Shown here piece by piece: positions 23,400 through 30,670 of a DNA stretch of 32,152 bases. A program made the position numbers and the translations under genes. The notes under the pieces were generated by a model that saw nothing but the letters and a program-made list of their open reading frames with translations, was not told the origin of the DNA and ran no database searches. The DNA comes from Lachnospiraceae bacterium UBA4348. GTDB taxonomy: Bacteria; Bacillota; Clostridia; Lachnospirales; Lachnospiraceae. Location: positions 1-32,152 of the forward strand of contig DGTA01000017.1 of NCBI GenBank assembly GCA_002394165.1, given 5' to 3'. Numbering within the stretch: the first letter of the stretch is position 1; each line of letters opens with the position of its first letter.

Positions 23400-24740
23400 G
23401 TGAGGGACCATGCCGATTCATTTTCTGATGGGAACGATCGTAAAAACTGGCTGCTGAGGAATGCCTGCGTGATCCGCGAAGATGGATCACTCCTTAGGAA
23501 TACGGATCTGTGGATAGAGAACGGGGTGATCACAAAGATCGCGCCGGCCGGGACGGGAAACGCGCCGGATGACTTTGAGCAGATCGACTGCAGCCGCTTC
23601 CACGTCTCGTGCGGACTGCCCAACCTCCATGTGCACACCGCCATGAATATCTTCAAGGGGATCGCGGAGGATGCCGATTCGGACGAGTGGTTCAACCAGC
23701 TGATCTTCCCCTACGAGAGCCGTCTGACCAGGGAGGATGTACTGCTTGGAACGAAGCTGGGGATCGCCGAGATGATCAACAACGGGGTGACGGTCTTCGC
23801 TGATCATTATTTCTTTGAGGATGCCGTCCTTGATGCTGTAAAAGAGTGCGGGATCCGGGCGGATCTGGCCCCGACGCTCTTCGGAATGGCTCCCGATTTC
23901 GACGACAGGCTGAGCGCTGTGAGGTCCTTTGTCCGTGAGCACCGAAACGATTCGCCGCTGGTATCGTTCCGGGCCGGCCCCCACGCCGACTACACCTGCC
24001 CGCCTGACGCCATCGGAAAGATCGCCGACTTTGCGCGCAGCGAAGGTCTGGGCATTCATCTGCATGTCTCCGAGGAGGCCGCCCAGGTGAAGCTGGCGCG
24101 GGAGCGTTACTCCATGACGCCGTTCGCCTACCTTGACCGGTACGGGATCTTTGACCAGCCTGTCCTGGTGGCGCACGGCCTGTGGGTCGAGGAGGAAGAT
24201 CTGCAGTATCTCAAGGAGGATACGATCTTTGCCATCTGCGCCAAGACATATGAAAAACTGGCGATGGGCAGGGGCGGATTTTTCACTTGCCGGGACCGGA
24301 TCCGGTACGGGTTCGGAACGGACGGCGCCGCCAGCTCCAATACACTGAACGTGGCGGAGCAGGCCAGGATGTTCGCCCTGCTGGGAAAATTCCTGGCGGA
24401 TGACGCCCACGAGCTCAGGACGATGCAGGTATGGCAGCACCTGATGGGCGGGCACGGGGCCTTTGGCTTCGGCACCGGAAAAATGTGCGAAGGAGCGCCC
24501 GCCGACCTGGTGATCTGGGACCTGAATGCGCCGGATACATTTCCGGTCTACCATCCCGTCACCTCTATCCTCTACAGCGCAAACAGCAGCCATGTGCGCT
24601 TTACCATGGTGGACGGCCGCTTCCTCAAGTATGACGGAAAACTCCTGCTTGACGTGGATCAGCTGATGGCGGAGGCGGAAGAAACCAGGCAGGCGCTGAT
24701 CGCGAGAGGGCCCGGAAAGGCTGAGGTCAGTTATCTGTAA
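23400..24740 (+). CDS. ATZ/TRZ-type amidohydrolase (SsnA / MTA-SAH deaminase-like)
   Basis: A 446-residue cytoplasmic metal-dependent hydrolase with a TIM barrel and a small beta domain. Metal ligands are visible: His77 and His79 (NLHVHT), His222 (HLHVSEE, with Glu225), His259 (VAHGLW) and Asp308 (GTDGAASSN). Members deaminate S-adenosylhomocysteine, methylthioadenosine, guanine or cytosine-type compounds, or hydrolyse triazines. The usual PG(L/F)xxxHxH is PNLHVHT here, preceded by SCG, and the substrate cannot be assigned. Start is GTG 23400, with GAGGAGG inside the murI end. The gene is the last of the yigZ-murI unit. The hairpin that follows lacks T residues on this strand. Confidence 0.85.
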   Translation: MRDHADSFSDGNDRKNWLLRNACVIREDGSLLRNTDLWIENGVITKIAPAGTGNAPDDFEQIDCSRFHVSCGLPNLHVHTAMNIFKGIAEDADSDEWFNQLIFPYESRLTREDVLLGTKLGIAEMINNGVTVFADHYFFEDAVLDAVKECGIRADLAPTLFGMAPDFDDRLSAVRSFVREHRNDSPLVSFRAGPHADYTCPPDAIGKIADFARSEGLGIHLHVSEEAAQVKLARERYSMTPFAYLDRYGIFDQPVLVAHGLWVEEEDLQYLKEDTIFAICAKTYEKLAMGRGGFFTCRDRIRYGFGTDGAASSNTLNVAEQARMFALLGKFLADDAHELRTMQVWQHLMGGHGAFGFGTGKMCEGAPADLVIWDLNAPDTFPVYHPVTSILYSANSSHVRFTMVDGRFLKYDGKLLLDVDQLMAEAEETRQALIARGPGKAEVSYL

Positions 24741-24754
24741 GTGATCAGTGGCTC

Positions 24755-24791
24755 ATTAAAAAAGTGAGTCAGGAGACCTCCTGACTCACTT
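24755..24791 (-). terminator. Terminator of the minus-strand anchored-protein gene; TGAGTCAGGAG hairpin
   Basis: Perfect 14-pair arms AAGTGAGTCAGGAG/CTCCTGACTCACTT (24762-24775, 24778-24791). Read on the minus strand it is followed by TTTTTT, a full terminator for the gene ending at 24805. On the plus strand no T run follows, so it would stop the amidohydrolase transcript poorly. The same core recurs at 28440-28496. Confidence 0.8.
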
Positions 24792-24804
24792 GCTCATCTG
24801 GTTT

Positions 24805-25329
24805 TTATTTTTTCTTTTTCCCGCTCTTTTTCTGGCTTTGTTTCTCGGCTTCCTTCAGCTGTGTGCGCGCCTGGCTGGTCTTTTTTGAAAGCCTGTCGCG
24901 GAAGCGGGCGAAGAAGCCTTTTTTCTTTACTTTTGTATCAAGCGGTGCGCGGATGCCTTTGACTTCCATGATGTAGATACCGCTCACCACAGCCTTGACT
25001 TCTTTTTTGACCGGGATCAGGTCGAAGATGCTGCTGTCTGCGACCAGTGTCATGATCCTGGGACCGATCTTCGCCTTTACGATGGGCATCTTGGAGCGGC
25101 GCATCAGTCGGGGTGTCTGGTCTATGACGATCTGCGGAAGACCCGAGTCTTTTACCGGCAGCATCTTTTTGTCTATGACGAGCATGGAGATGACCTGTTT
25201 GGCGGCCTCCATCGCCTCCTGCTGAGCATCCTGCTTTTTCTGGAGTCTTCTTCCCAGGATATACAGTACGATCAGCGCTATGATCAGAACGACCAGAATG
25301 ATCAGAAGCACTTTCAATAACGGTGACAT
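24805..25329 (-). CDS. Single-pass membrane protein with basic C-terminus, unknown function
   Basis: A 174-residue protein with one strong hydrophobic segment at about residues 4-26, a basic stop-transfer RRLQKKQ, and a soluble domain (50-125) of alternating short hydrophobic strands (IVKAKIGPRIMTLVAD, VKAVVSGIYIMEVKG). The last 45 residues are very rich in Lys and Arg (QKKSGKKKK end). The positive-inside rule places the soluble part in the cytoplasm. I recognise no family. The basic tail could bind nucleic acid, ribosomes or acidic lipid, which is a guess. AGGAGG lies 7 bp before the ATG, and a plausible promoter and a strong terminator frame the gene. Confidence 0.8.
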   Translation of the reverse strand: MSPLLKVLLIILVVLIIALIVLYILGRRLQKKQDAQQEAMEAAKQVISMLVIDKKMLPVKDSGLPQIVIDQTPRLMRRSKMPIVKAKIGPRIMTLVADSSIFDLIPVKKEVKAVVSGIYIMEVKGIRAPLDTKVKKKGFFARFRDRLSKKTSQARTQLKEAEKQSQKKSGKKKK

Positions 25330-25378
25330 AGTATTCCTCCTGTTTTGCCTGCTCTTATGCAGTCAGATTATCTGGGTT

Positions 25379-25407
25379 ATTTTATCATTGTTTGCAGGGA
25401 AACGCAA
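25379..25407 (-). promoter_or_regulatory. Promoter for the basic membrane-protein gene
   Basis: On the minus strand, -35 TTGCGT (25402-25407), 17-bp spacer, -10 TAAAAT (25379-25384) preceded by TGA (extended -10). Confidence 0.5.
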
Positions 25408-25467
25408 GATGGGAGGGAGAGGGAGGCACTGACCACAAAATGGACACATTTGGCTGTTATATTTCCT

Positions 25468-25497
25468 TTGTATCAGCCCGTGCCGGTGTGGTATACT
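25468..25497 (+). promoter_or_regulatory. Promoter for the secreted FKBP foldase gene
   Basis: -10 TATACT (25492-25497) preceded by TGG (extended -10), -35 TTGTAT (25468-25473), 18-bp spacer. The start would be near 25504. Confidence 0.6.
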
Positions 25498-25562
25498 GTG
25501 GCTCAGAGCTGAATTGGAAACCAGACTCCGGTTTTTGACGTTCAAGAAGGGATGAATAACTT

Positions 25563-26882
25563 ATGATGAAAAAAAACATATGGATGAGTTCGATGATCGC
25601 TGCGGGAATGGTGTTTGCTCTCAGCGCCGGGGCTTTTGGCCAGGAAGACGCCGCGGCCGGCGAGGAGATGGCCTCGACTGAGATGGCTCAGGGGGACGTG
25701 GATGTTCCCGAGTATGAAGAACTGGGAGAGAAGCCTTCCTACACTGCGCTCGATTATGTCACCCTGGGTGATTATAACGGCCTGTCGGTCATGATCGATG
25801 ATTATGTGATCACCGACGACATGATCGAATCCTCTTTCTGGAGTGAGGTGGAGAACGGCATTGAGCAGTTTGAGCTCTACGATGTGGACAAGGAGAGCGC
25901 CGTGGCGGAGGGCGACACGGTCAATGTCGAGTACGTAGGCAGGATCAACGGAGAAGAATTCGAAGGCGGATCCACCATGGGCGAGAGCGAAGATATCGTC
26001 ATCGGAGACGGTATGTTCATCGAAGGCTTTGAGGAGCAGCTGATCGGCGCCAAACCCGGCGAAACGGTCCAGGTGACGGTCACCTTCCCGGAGGATTACG
26101 GTGTTGAAGAGCTCGACGGCCAGGAGGCTGTTTTCGACGTGACGGTCAACTTCATCAAGCGGATGCCTGAAATGACTGATGACCTGATCAGCAAGATCAC
26201 CCAGGGAGAGCATACCTCGATCGAATCCTTCCGCGAGGCGCAGAGAGCGTCCCTGGAAGCTGCCGGCGAGGAGGATAATGAGACCAGGATCAACGACGAG
26301 ATCATGACCCAGCTCTACAATATCTGCGAGATCAAGGATTACCCGCAGGATCTTGTCGACTATTCCATCAAGTCTGTAAAGAATTACTATATCGAAATGG
26401 CCCAGACCCTGGGCATGTCCTTTGATGAGCTTATGGGGTACGGCTTCGAGGATAGCGGAGACAGCTTTGAGGATGTCGTGTATGACGATGTGATCAATGA
26501 TCTTCAGCAGGAGATGATCATCAACGCGATCGCCGAGAAGGAAGGTCTTGAGATCTCCGACGAGGAGTACAAGGAAGGCTGCCAGAATTATGCCGAAATG
26601 TACGGCCTCGAGAGTGCGGAGGAGTTTGAATCCTATTATGATCACGACACCATCGAGCAGGCCCTCCTGACACTCAAGGTCCTTGATTTTGTCCGGGCAT
26701 CCGCGGTGGTTGAGATCATCCCGGTTGAGGAAGAGACCGATCTTTATTTTGATGAAAGCCTCAGTGAAATGCTGACAGAGGATTTTGAGGACATGACCGA
26801 GATCGACTTTATCGATCTGGACGGGGAGATGGAGTCGGAACTGATCATTGAAGAAGTAAACGAAGTGGAAACGGAGGCGTGA
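25563..26882 (+). CDS. Secreted FKBP-type peptidyl-prolyl isomerase, trigger-factor-like
   Basis: A 439-residue protein with a signal peptide (1-26, ending SAGAFG) and no lipobox. The FKBP domain is at about residues 115-205 (EGDTVNVEYVGRING, then FIEGFEEQLIGAKPGETV and VTFPEDYG). The region after it (MPEMTDDLISKIT onward) resembles the trigger-factor C-terminal chaperone domain. The ribosome-binding domain of trigger factor is absent, with the signal peptide in its place. The mature protein is very acidic, with an Asp/Glu-rich tail. It should fold secreted proteins outside the membrane, a job done by PrsA in other Firmicutes. Two ATGs (25563, 25566) are possible, and AAGGG is upstream at some distance. 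A strong terminator follows, so it is monocistronic. Confidence 0.87.
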   Translation: MMKKNIWMSSMIAAGMVFALSAGAFGQEDAAAGEEMASTEMAQGDVDVPEYEELGEKPSYTALDYVTLGDYNGLSVMIDDYVITDDMIESSFWSEVENGIEQFELYDVDKESAVAEGDTVNVEYVGRINGEEFEGGSTMGESEDIVIGDGMFIEGFEEQLIGAKPGETVQVTVTFPEDYGVEELDGQEAVFDVTVNFIKRMPEMTDDLISKITQGEHTSIESFREAQRASLEAAGEEDNETRINDEIMTQLYNICEIKDYPQDLVDYSIKSVKNYYIEMAQTLGMSFDELMGYGFEDSGDSFEDVVYDDVINDLQQEMIINAIAEKEGLEISDEEYKEGCQNYAEMYGLESAEEFESYYDHDTIEQALLTLKVLDFVRASAVVEIIPVEEETDLYFDESLSEMLTEDFEDMTEIDFIDLDGEMESELIIEEVNEVETEA

Positions 26883-26908
26883 TCCCGGATCATGCCAGAA
26901 TAAGGGAA

Positions 26909-26953
26909 GTTCCCGGTACCGGACGCATCGTCCGGCCGGGAACTCTTTTTTTT
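26909..26953 (+). terminator. Rho-independent terminator after the FKBP foldase gene
   Basis: Arms GTTCCCGG...CCGGACG and CGTCCGG...CCGGGAAC pair over 15 positions with a 2-nt TA bulge and CAT loop, followed by TC and eight T residues. Confidence 0.93.
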
Positions 26954-26966
26954 GATCATTTTTTCC

Positions 26967-26995
26967 TTGCACGGGTGGGTATCTTTTCATATAAT
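26967..26995 (+). promoter_or_regulatory. Sigma-A promoter for the uracil permease gene
   Basis: -35 TTGCAC (26967-26972), 17-bp spacer, -10 TATAAT (26990-26995). The leader is only about 37 nt, too short for a PyrR attenuator. Confidence 0.82.
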
Positions 26996-27038
26996 GTTGA
27001 ATGGTTTGAAAAGAGAATATGGTTAGGAGGGATGTTTT

Positions 27039-28421
27039 ATGAACCAAACTGACGGCGCTGTCCGCAATGCCAGGACGCTGGGGATCCCCAGGATGCTCCT
27101 GCTCGGCCTGCAGCATATGTTTGCTATGTTCGGCGCAACGATCCTTGTTCCCATCCTGGTGAACAGCTATTTCGTCGATGCCACCGGTGAACCGCTGACG
27201 AAGGGACTTACCGTATCCATCACGCTTTTCTGTGCCGGTGCCGGTACACTGCTGTTCCATGTCTGCTCCAAGTTCAAGGTTCCGGCTTTCCTGGGATCCT
27301 CGTTCGCTTTCCTGGGTGGATTTGCCACGATCGCCAATCTGAACACCGGTATCTACACCAACATGAGCGCCAATGAGAAAGCTGCATACGCCTGCGGCGG
27401 TATTGTGGTGGCCGGCCTGCTGTACCTGGTGCTGGCATTGATCATCAAGATGATCGGCGTTAAGCGCGTGATGCGTTACCTGCCCCCTGTTGTCACAGGC
27501 CCTGTGATCATCTGCATCGGCCTGAGCCTTGCCGGTTCTGCGATCAACAATGCATCCACCAACTGGTTCCTGGCAGTCATCGCTCTGGCTGTGATCGTGA
27601 TCTTTAACATCTGGGGAAAAGGCATGTTCCGCATCATCCCGATCCTGATGGGTGTGCTCATTGCCTACGCAGTCGCGCTGATCATGAACAGCTGCGGCAT
27701 CAAGAATCCGGACGGAAGTGCCATTCTTCAGTTTGCTTCCATCGGCTCCGCCGGCTGGGTGGGTCTTCCCAATTTCCAGCTGTGCAAATTTGACCTGACA
27801 GCCATCCTTGTTATGGCACCGATCTCCATCGCGACCATGATGGAGCACGTCGGCGATATTTCCGCTATCTCCGCGACCGTCGGCGAGAAGTTTATCGCTG
27901 ATCCCGGCCTGCACCGCACGCTTACGGGCGACGGACTGGCCACCGCGTTTGCCGGCCTGATCGGCGGCCCGGCCAACACCACTTACGGCGAGAACACCGG
28001 CGTTCTGGAACTGAGCAAGGTCTATGATCCGGCTGTTATCCGCCTCGCGGCAGTTTTTGCCATCATCATCAGCTTCATCCCGAAGGTGAGCGCTGTGATC
28101 AGCACCATGCCGGCTTCCATCATCGGAGGAGTCAGCTTCATGCTCTACGGAATGATCTCCGCCATCGGCGTCCGCAACGTTGTGGAGAACAAGGTGGATC
28201 TGACAAATTCCAGGAACCTGATCATCATGGCCGTGATCTTCGTGTGCGGCCTTGGTTTCAGCAACGGCATCACCTTCCGGGTGGGCAGCGCGTCCATCAC
28301 ACTGACCGCGCTTGCCATCGCTGCGATCGCAGGGATCCTGCTCAACATTATTCTTCCCGGCAACGACTATGAGTTCGGCGTAAACGAAAGAGGCGACGAG
28401 CACCGGGGACTGCATCAGTAA
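27039..28421 (+). CDS. uraA: Uracil permease (NCS2 family)
   Basis: A 460-residue membrane protein with about 14 segments, the family's usual length. It imports uracil, probably with H+. The N-terminal LLLGLQHMFAMFGATILVP is the typical NCS2 opening (Gln25-His26). MEHVGDIS and GGPANTTYGENTGVLELSKV carry the two glutamates that bind substrate in E. coli UraA (E241, E290). Specificity for uracil rather than xanthine rests on the TTYGENTGV context. TAGGAGGG precedes the ATG. It is a single gene with its own promoter. The nucleoside phosphorylase elsewhere in the window is a plausible metabolic partner. Confidence 0.92.
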   Translation: MNQTDGAVRNARTLGIPRMLLLGLQHMFAMFGATILVPILVNSYFVDATGEPLTKGLTVSITLFCAGAGTLLFHVCSKFKVPAFLGSSFAFLGGFATIANLNTGIYTNMSANEKAAYACGGIVVAGLLYLVLALIIKMIGVKRVMRYLPPVVTGPVIICIGLSLAGSAINNASTNWFLAVIALAVIVIFNIWGKGMFRIIPILMGVLIAYAVALIMNSCGIKNPDGSAILQFASIGSAGWVGLPNFQLCKFDLTAILVMAPISIATMMEHVGDISAISATVGEKFIADPGLHRTLTGDGLATAFAGLIGGPANTTYGENTGVLELSKVYDPAVIRLAAVFAIIISFIPKVSAVISTMPASIIGGVSFMLYGMISAIGVRNVVENKVDLTNSRNLIIMAVIFVCGLGFSNGITFRVGSASITLTALAIAAIAGILLNIILPGNDYEFGVNERGDEHRGLHQ

Positions 28422-28439
28422 ATTTTACATAGTGAGTCA

Positions 28440-28475
28440 ATGAGTCGGGAGATGTCATGTCTCCTGACTCATTTT
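28440..28475 (+). terminator. Terminator after uracil permease, TGAGTCxGGAGA hairpin
   Basis: Thirteen-base arms ATGAGTCGGGAGA (28440-28452) and TCTCCTGACTCAT (28460-28472), one G-T wobble, loop TGTCATG, followed by TTTTGATT. The T run is short. Confidence 0.7.
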
Positions 28476-28483
28476 GATTCATA

Positions 28484-28496
28484 ATGAGTCAGGAGA
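28484..28496. repeat. Extra copy of the ATGAGTCAGGAGA element
   Basis: A third, unpaired copy of the arm of the hairpins at 24762-24791 and 28440-28472. It lies 18 bp before the -35 of the glutathione peroxidase promoter. It could pair with the 3' arm at 28460-28472 to form an alternative structure. Confidence 0.6.
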
Positions 28497-28513
28497 TACG
28501 TACCCTGGCGCAC

Positions 28514-28542
28514 TTGACATGAAAATTTATGTTGCATAAAAT
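28514..28542 (+). promoter_or_regulatory. Sigma-A promoter of the GPx-ohrR-channel unit
   Basis: Consensus -35 TTGACA (28514-28519), 17-bp spacer, -10 TAAAAT (28537-28542). A TATAAT at 28542-28547 is out of register with this -35. The leader of about 65 nt is very AT-rich. Confidence 0.8.
28525..28542. promoter_or_regulatory. Candidate OhrR operator (inverted repeat over the -10)
   Basis: An interrupted palindrome, about ATTTATG-TTG-CATAAAAT, lies between -35 and -10 and includes the -10 hexamer. OhrR operators are AT-rich inverted repeats at such positions. The match to a known OhrR consensus is only general. A second imperfect repeat CTGATA...TATCAG lies at 28551-28579, just after the predicted start. 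Confidence 0.4.
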
Positions 28543-28614
28543 ATAATAGTCTGATATATATTATATTATATGTTATCAGTAGATGTCTTTTTTTCTTTAC
28601 AAGGAGAAAGAATT

Positions 28615-29160
28615 ATGAGCAGTATCTATGACTTCGAACTGTTGGACAGGAAGGGAAACCCGGTTGCACTCAAGGATTTTGCCGGGAAAGTAATGCTGAT
28701 CGTCAATACGGCGACCGGCTGCGGCTTTACTCCCCAGTATGAAGACCTGGAAGCGATGTACAAAAAATATCATGAGGCCGGGCTGGAGATCATCGATATC
28801 CCCTGCAACCAGTTTGCGGGACAGACGCCCGGGACGGATGAGGAGATCCATGAATTCTGCACGCTGCGCTATCACACCGAGTTCCCGCAGATGAAGAAGT
28901 CGGATGTGAACGGTGAGAATGAACTGCCTCTCTATACTTACCTGAAGAGCTGCAAGGGGTTTGAGGGTTTCGGAAAAGGCCCGAAGGCGCTGGCGATGGG
29001 GGCTATGCTCCGCACGATCGACAAGGATTATAAGAATAATCCGGAGATCAAATGGAATTTCACTAAATTCCTGGTCGACCGCGGAGGAACTGTGGTGGCC
29101 CGGTTTGAACCGACGATGAAGATGGAGGAAGTAGACAAACAGGTGAAAGCGCTTCTGTGA
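28615..29160 (+). CDS. Glutathione peroxidase family (Cys-type, probably thioredoxin-dependent)
   Basis: A 181-residue peroxidase. The catalytic tetrad is visible: Cys36 (ATGCGFT, at the selenocysteine position of animal enzymes), Gln70 (NQFAGQTPG), Trp147 and Asn148 (KWNFTKF). A further Cys82 (EFCTLRY) sits where the resolving cysteine of thioredoxin-using members lies, so the electron donor is probably thioredoxin. It reduces hydrogen and organic peroxides. ATG 28615 has AAGGAGAA 8 bp upstream; an in-frame ATG at 28570 lies in the AT-rich leader without a binding site. OhrR follows after 32 bp, which points to control by organic peroxides. Confidence 0.94.
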   Translation: MSSIYDFELLDRKGNPVALKDFAGKVMLIVNTATGCGFTPQYEDLEAMYKKYHEAGLEIIDIPCNQFAGQTPGTDEEIHEFCTLRYHTEFPQMKKSDVNGENELPLYTYLKSCKGFEGFGKGPKALAMGAMLRTIDKDYKNNPEIKWNFTKFLVDRGGTVVARFEPTMKMEEVDKQVKALL

Positions 29161-29192
29161 TCTTTTGACCTGCCGGGATAAGGAGGACGACC

Positions 29193-29657
29193 ATGACTGT
29201 TCAAGTGAAGGAAAGTACAAAGGATGATCCATATTATGGATTGAGACTTGAAAATCAGCTCTGTTTTCCGATCTACGCGTGTGCGCGGGAGATCATTCGT
29301 GCCTACAAACCGTATCTTGATAAACTGGACCTGACTTATACGCAGTACCTGACCATGCTGCTTTTGTGGGAGGAAAAAGAGTATTCTGTCGGTGAACTGG
29401 GAGAGAGGCTCTATCTTGATTCCGGAACGCTCACGCCGCTCCTTAAAAAGCTGGAGAGCAAGGGCCTTGTCTCGAGAAAACGCTCGGCTGTCGACGAGCG
29501 GGCGAGGGTGATAGCGGCTACCCCGAAGGGAATGGCGCTCAGGGATGTAGCGCTCAAGGTACCCGGCGAGGTGGCTCCGCTGGTCGCGATCGAATGGGAG
29601 GAGGCCAGGAACCTGTACAAAACTCTCTATAAAATTCTGGAAGGATTTTCGAGATGA
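29193..29657 (+). CDS. ohrR: MarR-family organic-peroxide sensor (OhrR-like)
   Basis: A 154-residue winged-helix regulator. The sensing Cys24 lies in LENQLCFPIYA, the OhrR signature, and the tyrosines that hold it in B. subtilis OhrR (Tyr19, Tyr29, Tyr40 relative to Cys15) fall at the same spacing: Tyr28, Tyr38 and Tyr49. The recognition region is SGTLTPLLKKLESKGLVSRKR. A second Cys30 is nearby. It should repress until Cys24 is oxidised by organic hydroperoxide. No ohr gene is seen here; the likely target is the glutathione peroxidase gene upstream and itself. AAGGAGG precedes the ATG. Its stop overlaps the channel start (ATGA). Confidence 0.93.
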   Translation: MTVQVKESTKDDPYYGLRLENQLCFPIYACAREIIRAYKPYLDKLDLTYTQYLTMLLLWEEKEYSVGELGERLYLDSGTLTPLLKKLESKGLVSRKRSAVDERARVIAATPKGMALRDVALKVPGEVAPLVAIEWEEARNLYKTLYKILEGFSR

Positions 29658-30670
29658 AAAAGGTGGAACGTATCCGCAAAAGGGTTTTTGACATCATTCA
29701 GATCGGCAACACATCGGACCTGCCCAGCAGGATCTTCGACTGGTTTATCTCCGCGGTGATCATCCTGAACATTCTGGTCCTTTTTCTTCGGACCTTCGAT
29801 GAGCTGGCCCCGTATGACCATATCCTGGCGGCAGTGGAATCGCTGACGATCCTGATCTTTATGGCGGAATATGCCCTGCGCATCTGGACGGCTTCCTACC
29901 TGTATCCGGATGAAGGGCCGGTGGAGTCGGTCCTGCATTTCCTGCGCTCGTTTGACGGCGTCGTGGATCTGCTGACCATACTCCCGTTTTTCTTCCTGTC
30001 GGGTTTTGTCGTCTTCAGGATGCTCCGCGTGGTAAGGATCTTCCACCTGTTCAGGCTCAATGCCAATTATGACTCGTTTAATGTGATCATCTCGGTCCTG
30101 TATGAGAAGAGGAACCAGATCATCTCCTCGCTGTTCATTATCCTGGTCCTGCTGCTGGCGGCTTCGCTGTTCATGTATTCGGCGGAGCATGAGGCGCAGC
30201 CGGAGAGCTTTAAGAATGCTTTTTCCGGGATTTGGTGGGGAATGTCCACGCTGCTGACCGTGGGGTATGGAGATATCTATCCGGTCACTTTTGTCGGAAG
30301 GACCATGGCGATCATCATCTCGTTCCTGGGTGTGGGAGCGGTGGCGATCCCTACCGGTATCATTTCCGCCGGCTTTGTGGAGCAGTACACGGAGCTTTCC
30401 AGCGGACGGCGCAGGACCGGTGGGACCGGGGAGATTTCCCTCCAGACGGTAGTCACGGATATCGACAGCGCCTGGATCGGAATGAACGCGGAAAAATTAA
30501 AAAAGAGCAGGGGGCTGATCCTGCTCATGGTAAAACGTTCCGGGGATGTTATTCTGCCGGCTGAGGATCCGGATATCCGGATCGCGGTGGGCGATGTACT
30601 CATCATTTATGACGGAAGGCCGGATGCACAGCTGTTTCCGGAACCATATAATTCAGTGGTATCACGCTGA
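29654..30670 (+). CDS. Voltage-gated-type potassium channel with C-terminal RCK_C-like domain
   Basis: A 338-residue membrane protein with six transmembrane segments. S4 carries spaced arginines (FRMLRVVRIFHLFRLN, 121-136). The pore helix and selectivity filter STLLTVGYGDIYP (198-210) identify a K+ channel. After S6 a cytoplasmic part (about 250-330) ends with LMVKRSGDVILPAEDPDIRIAVGDVLIIYD, the pattern of a TrkA-C/RCK_C domain; the nucleotide-binding RCK_N half is missing. It is translationally coupled to ohrR by an ATGA overlap, so channel synthesis may be induced by organic peroxide. Its last 64 bp overlap the convergent LacI-family gene. Confidence 0.92.
   Translation: MKKVERIRKRVFDIIQIGNTSDLPSRIFDWFISAVIILNILVLFLRTFDELAPYDHILAAVESLTILIFMAEYALRIWTASYLYPDEGPVESVLHFLRSFDGVVDLLTILPFFFLSGFVVFRMLRVVRIFHLFRLNANYDSFNVIISVLYEKRNQIISSLFIILVLLLAASLFMYSAEHEAQPESFKNAFSGIWWGMSTLLTVGYGDIYPVTFVGRTMAIIISFLGVGAVAIPTGIISAGFVEQYTELSSGRRRTGGTGEISLQTVVTDIDSAWIGMNAEKLKKSRGLILLMVKRSGDVILPAEDPDIRIAVGDVLIIYDGRPDAQLFPEPYNSVVSR

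Noticed and set aside
24762..24791. Terminator for the plus-strand amidohydrolase gene
   Set aside because: The hairpin is perfect but the plus strand continues TGCTCATC without a T run. It is a proper terminator only on the minus strand.
26996..27038. PyrR-type attenuator or other RNA switch before the uracil permease gene
   Set aside because: The leader after the predicted start is about 37 nt and has no alternative hairpins.
25542..28415. A 957-codon open frame on the minus strand across the FKBP and uracil permease genes
   Set aside because: It runs through a strong plus-strand terminator and promoter, has the His/Asp-rich composition typical of antisense to membrane protein codons, no recognisable domain and no ribosome binding site. 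Both plus-strand genes are clearly real.
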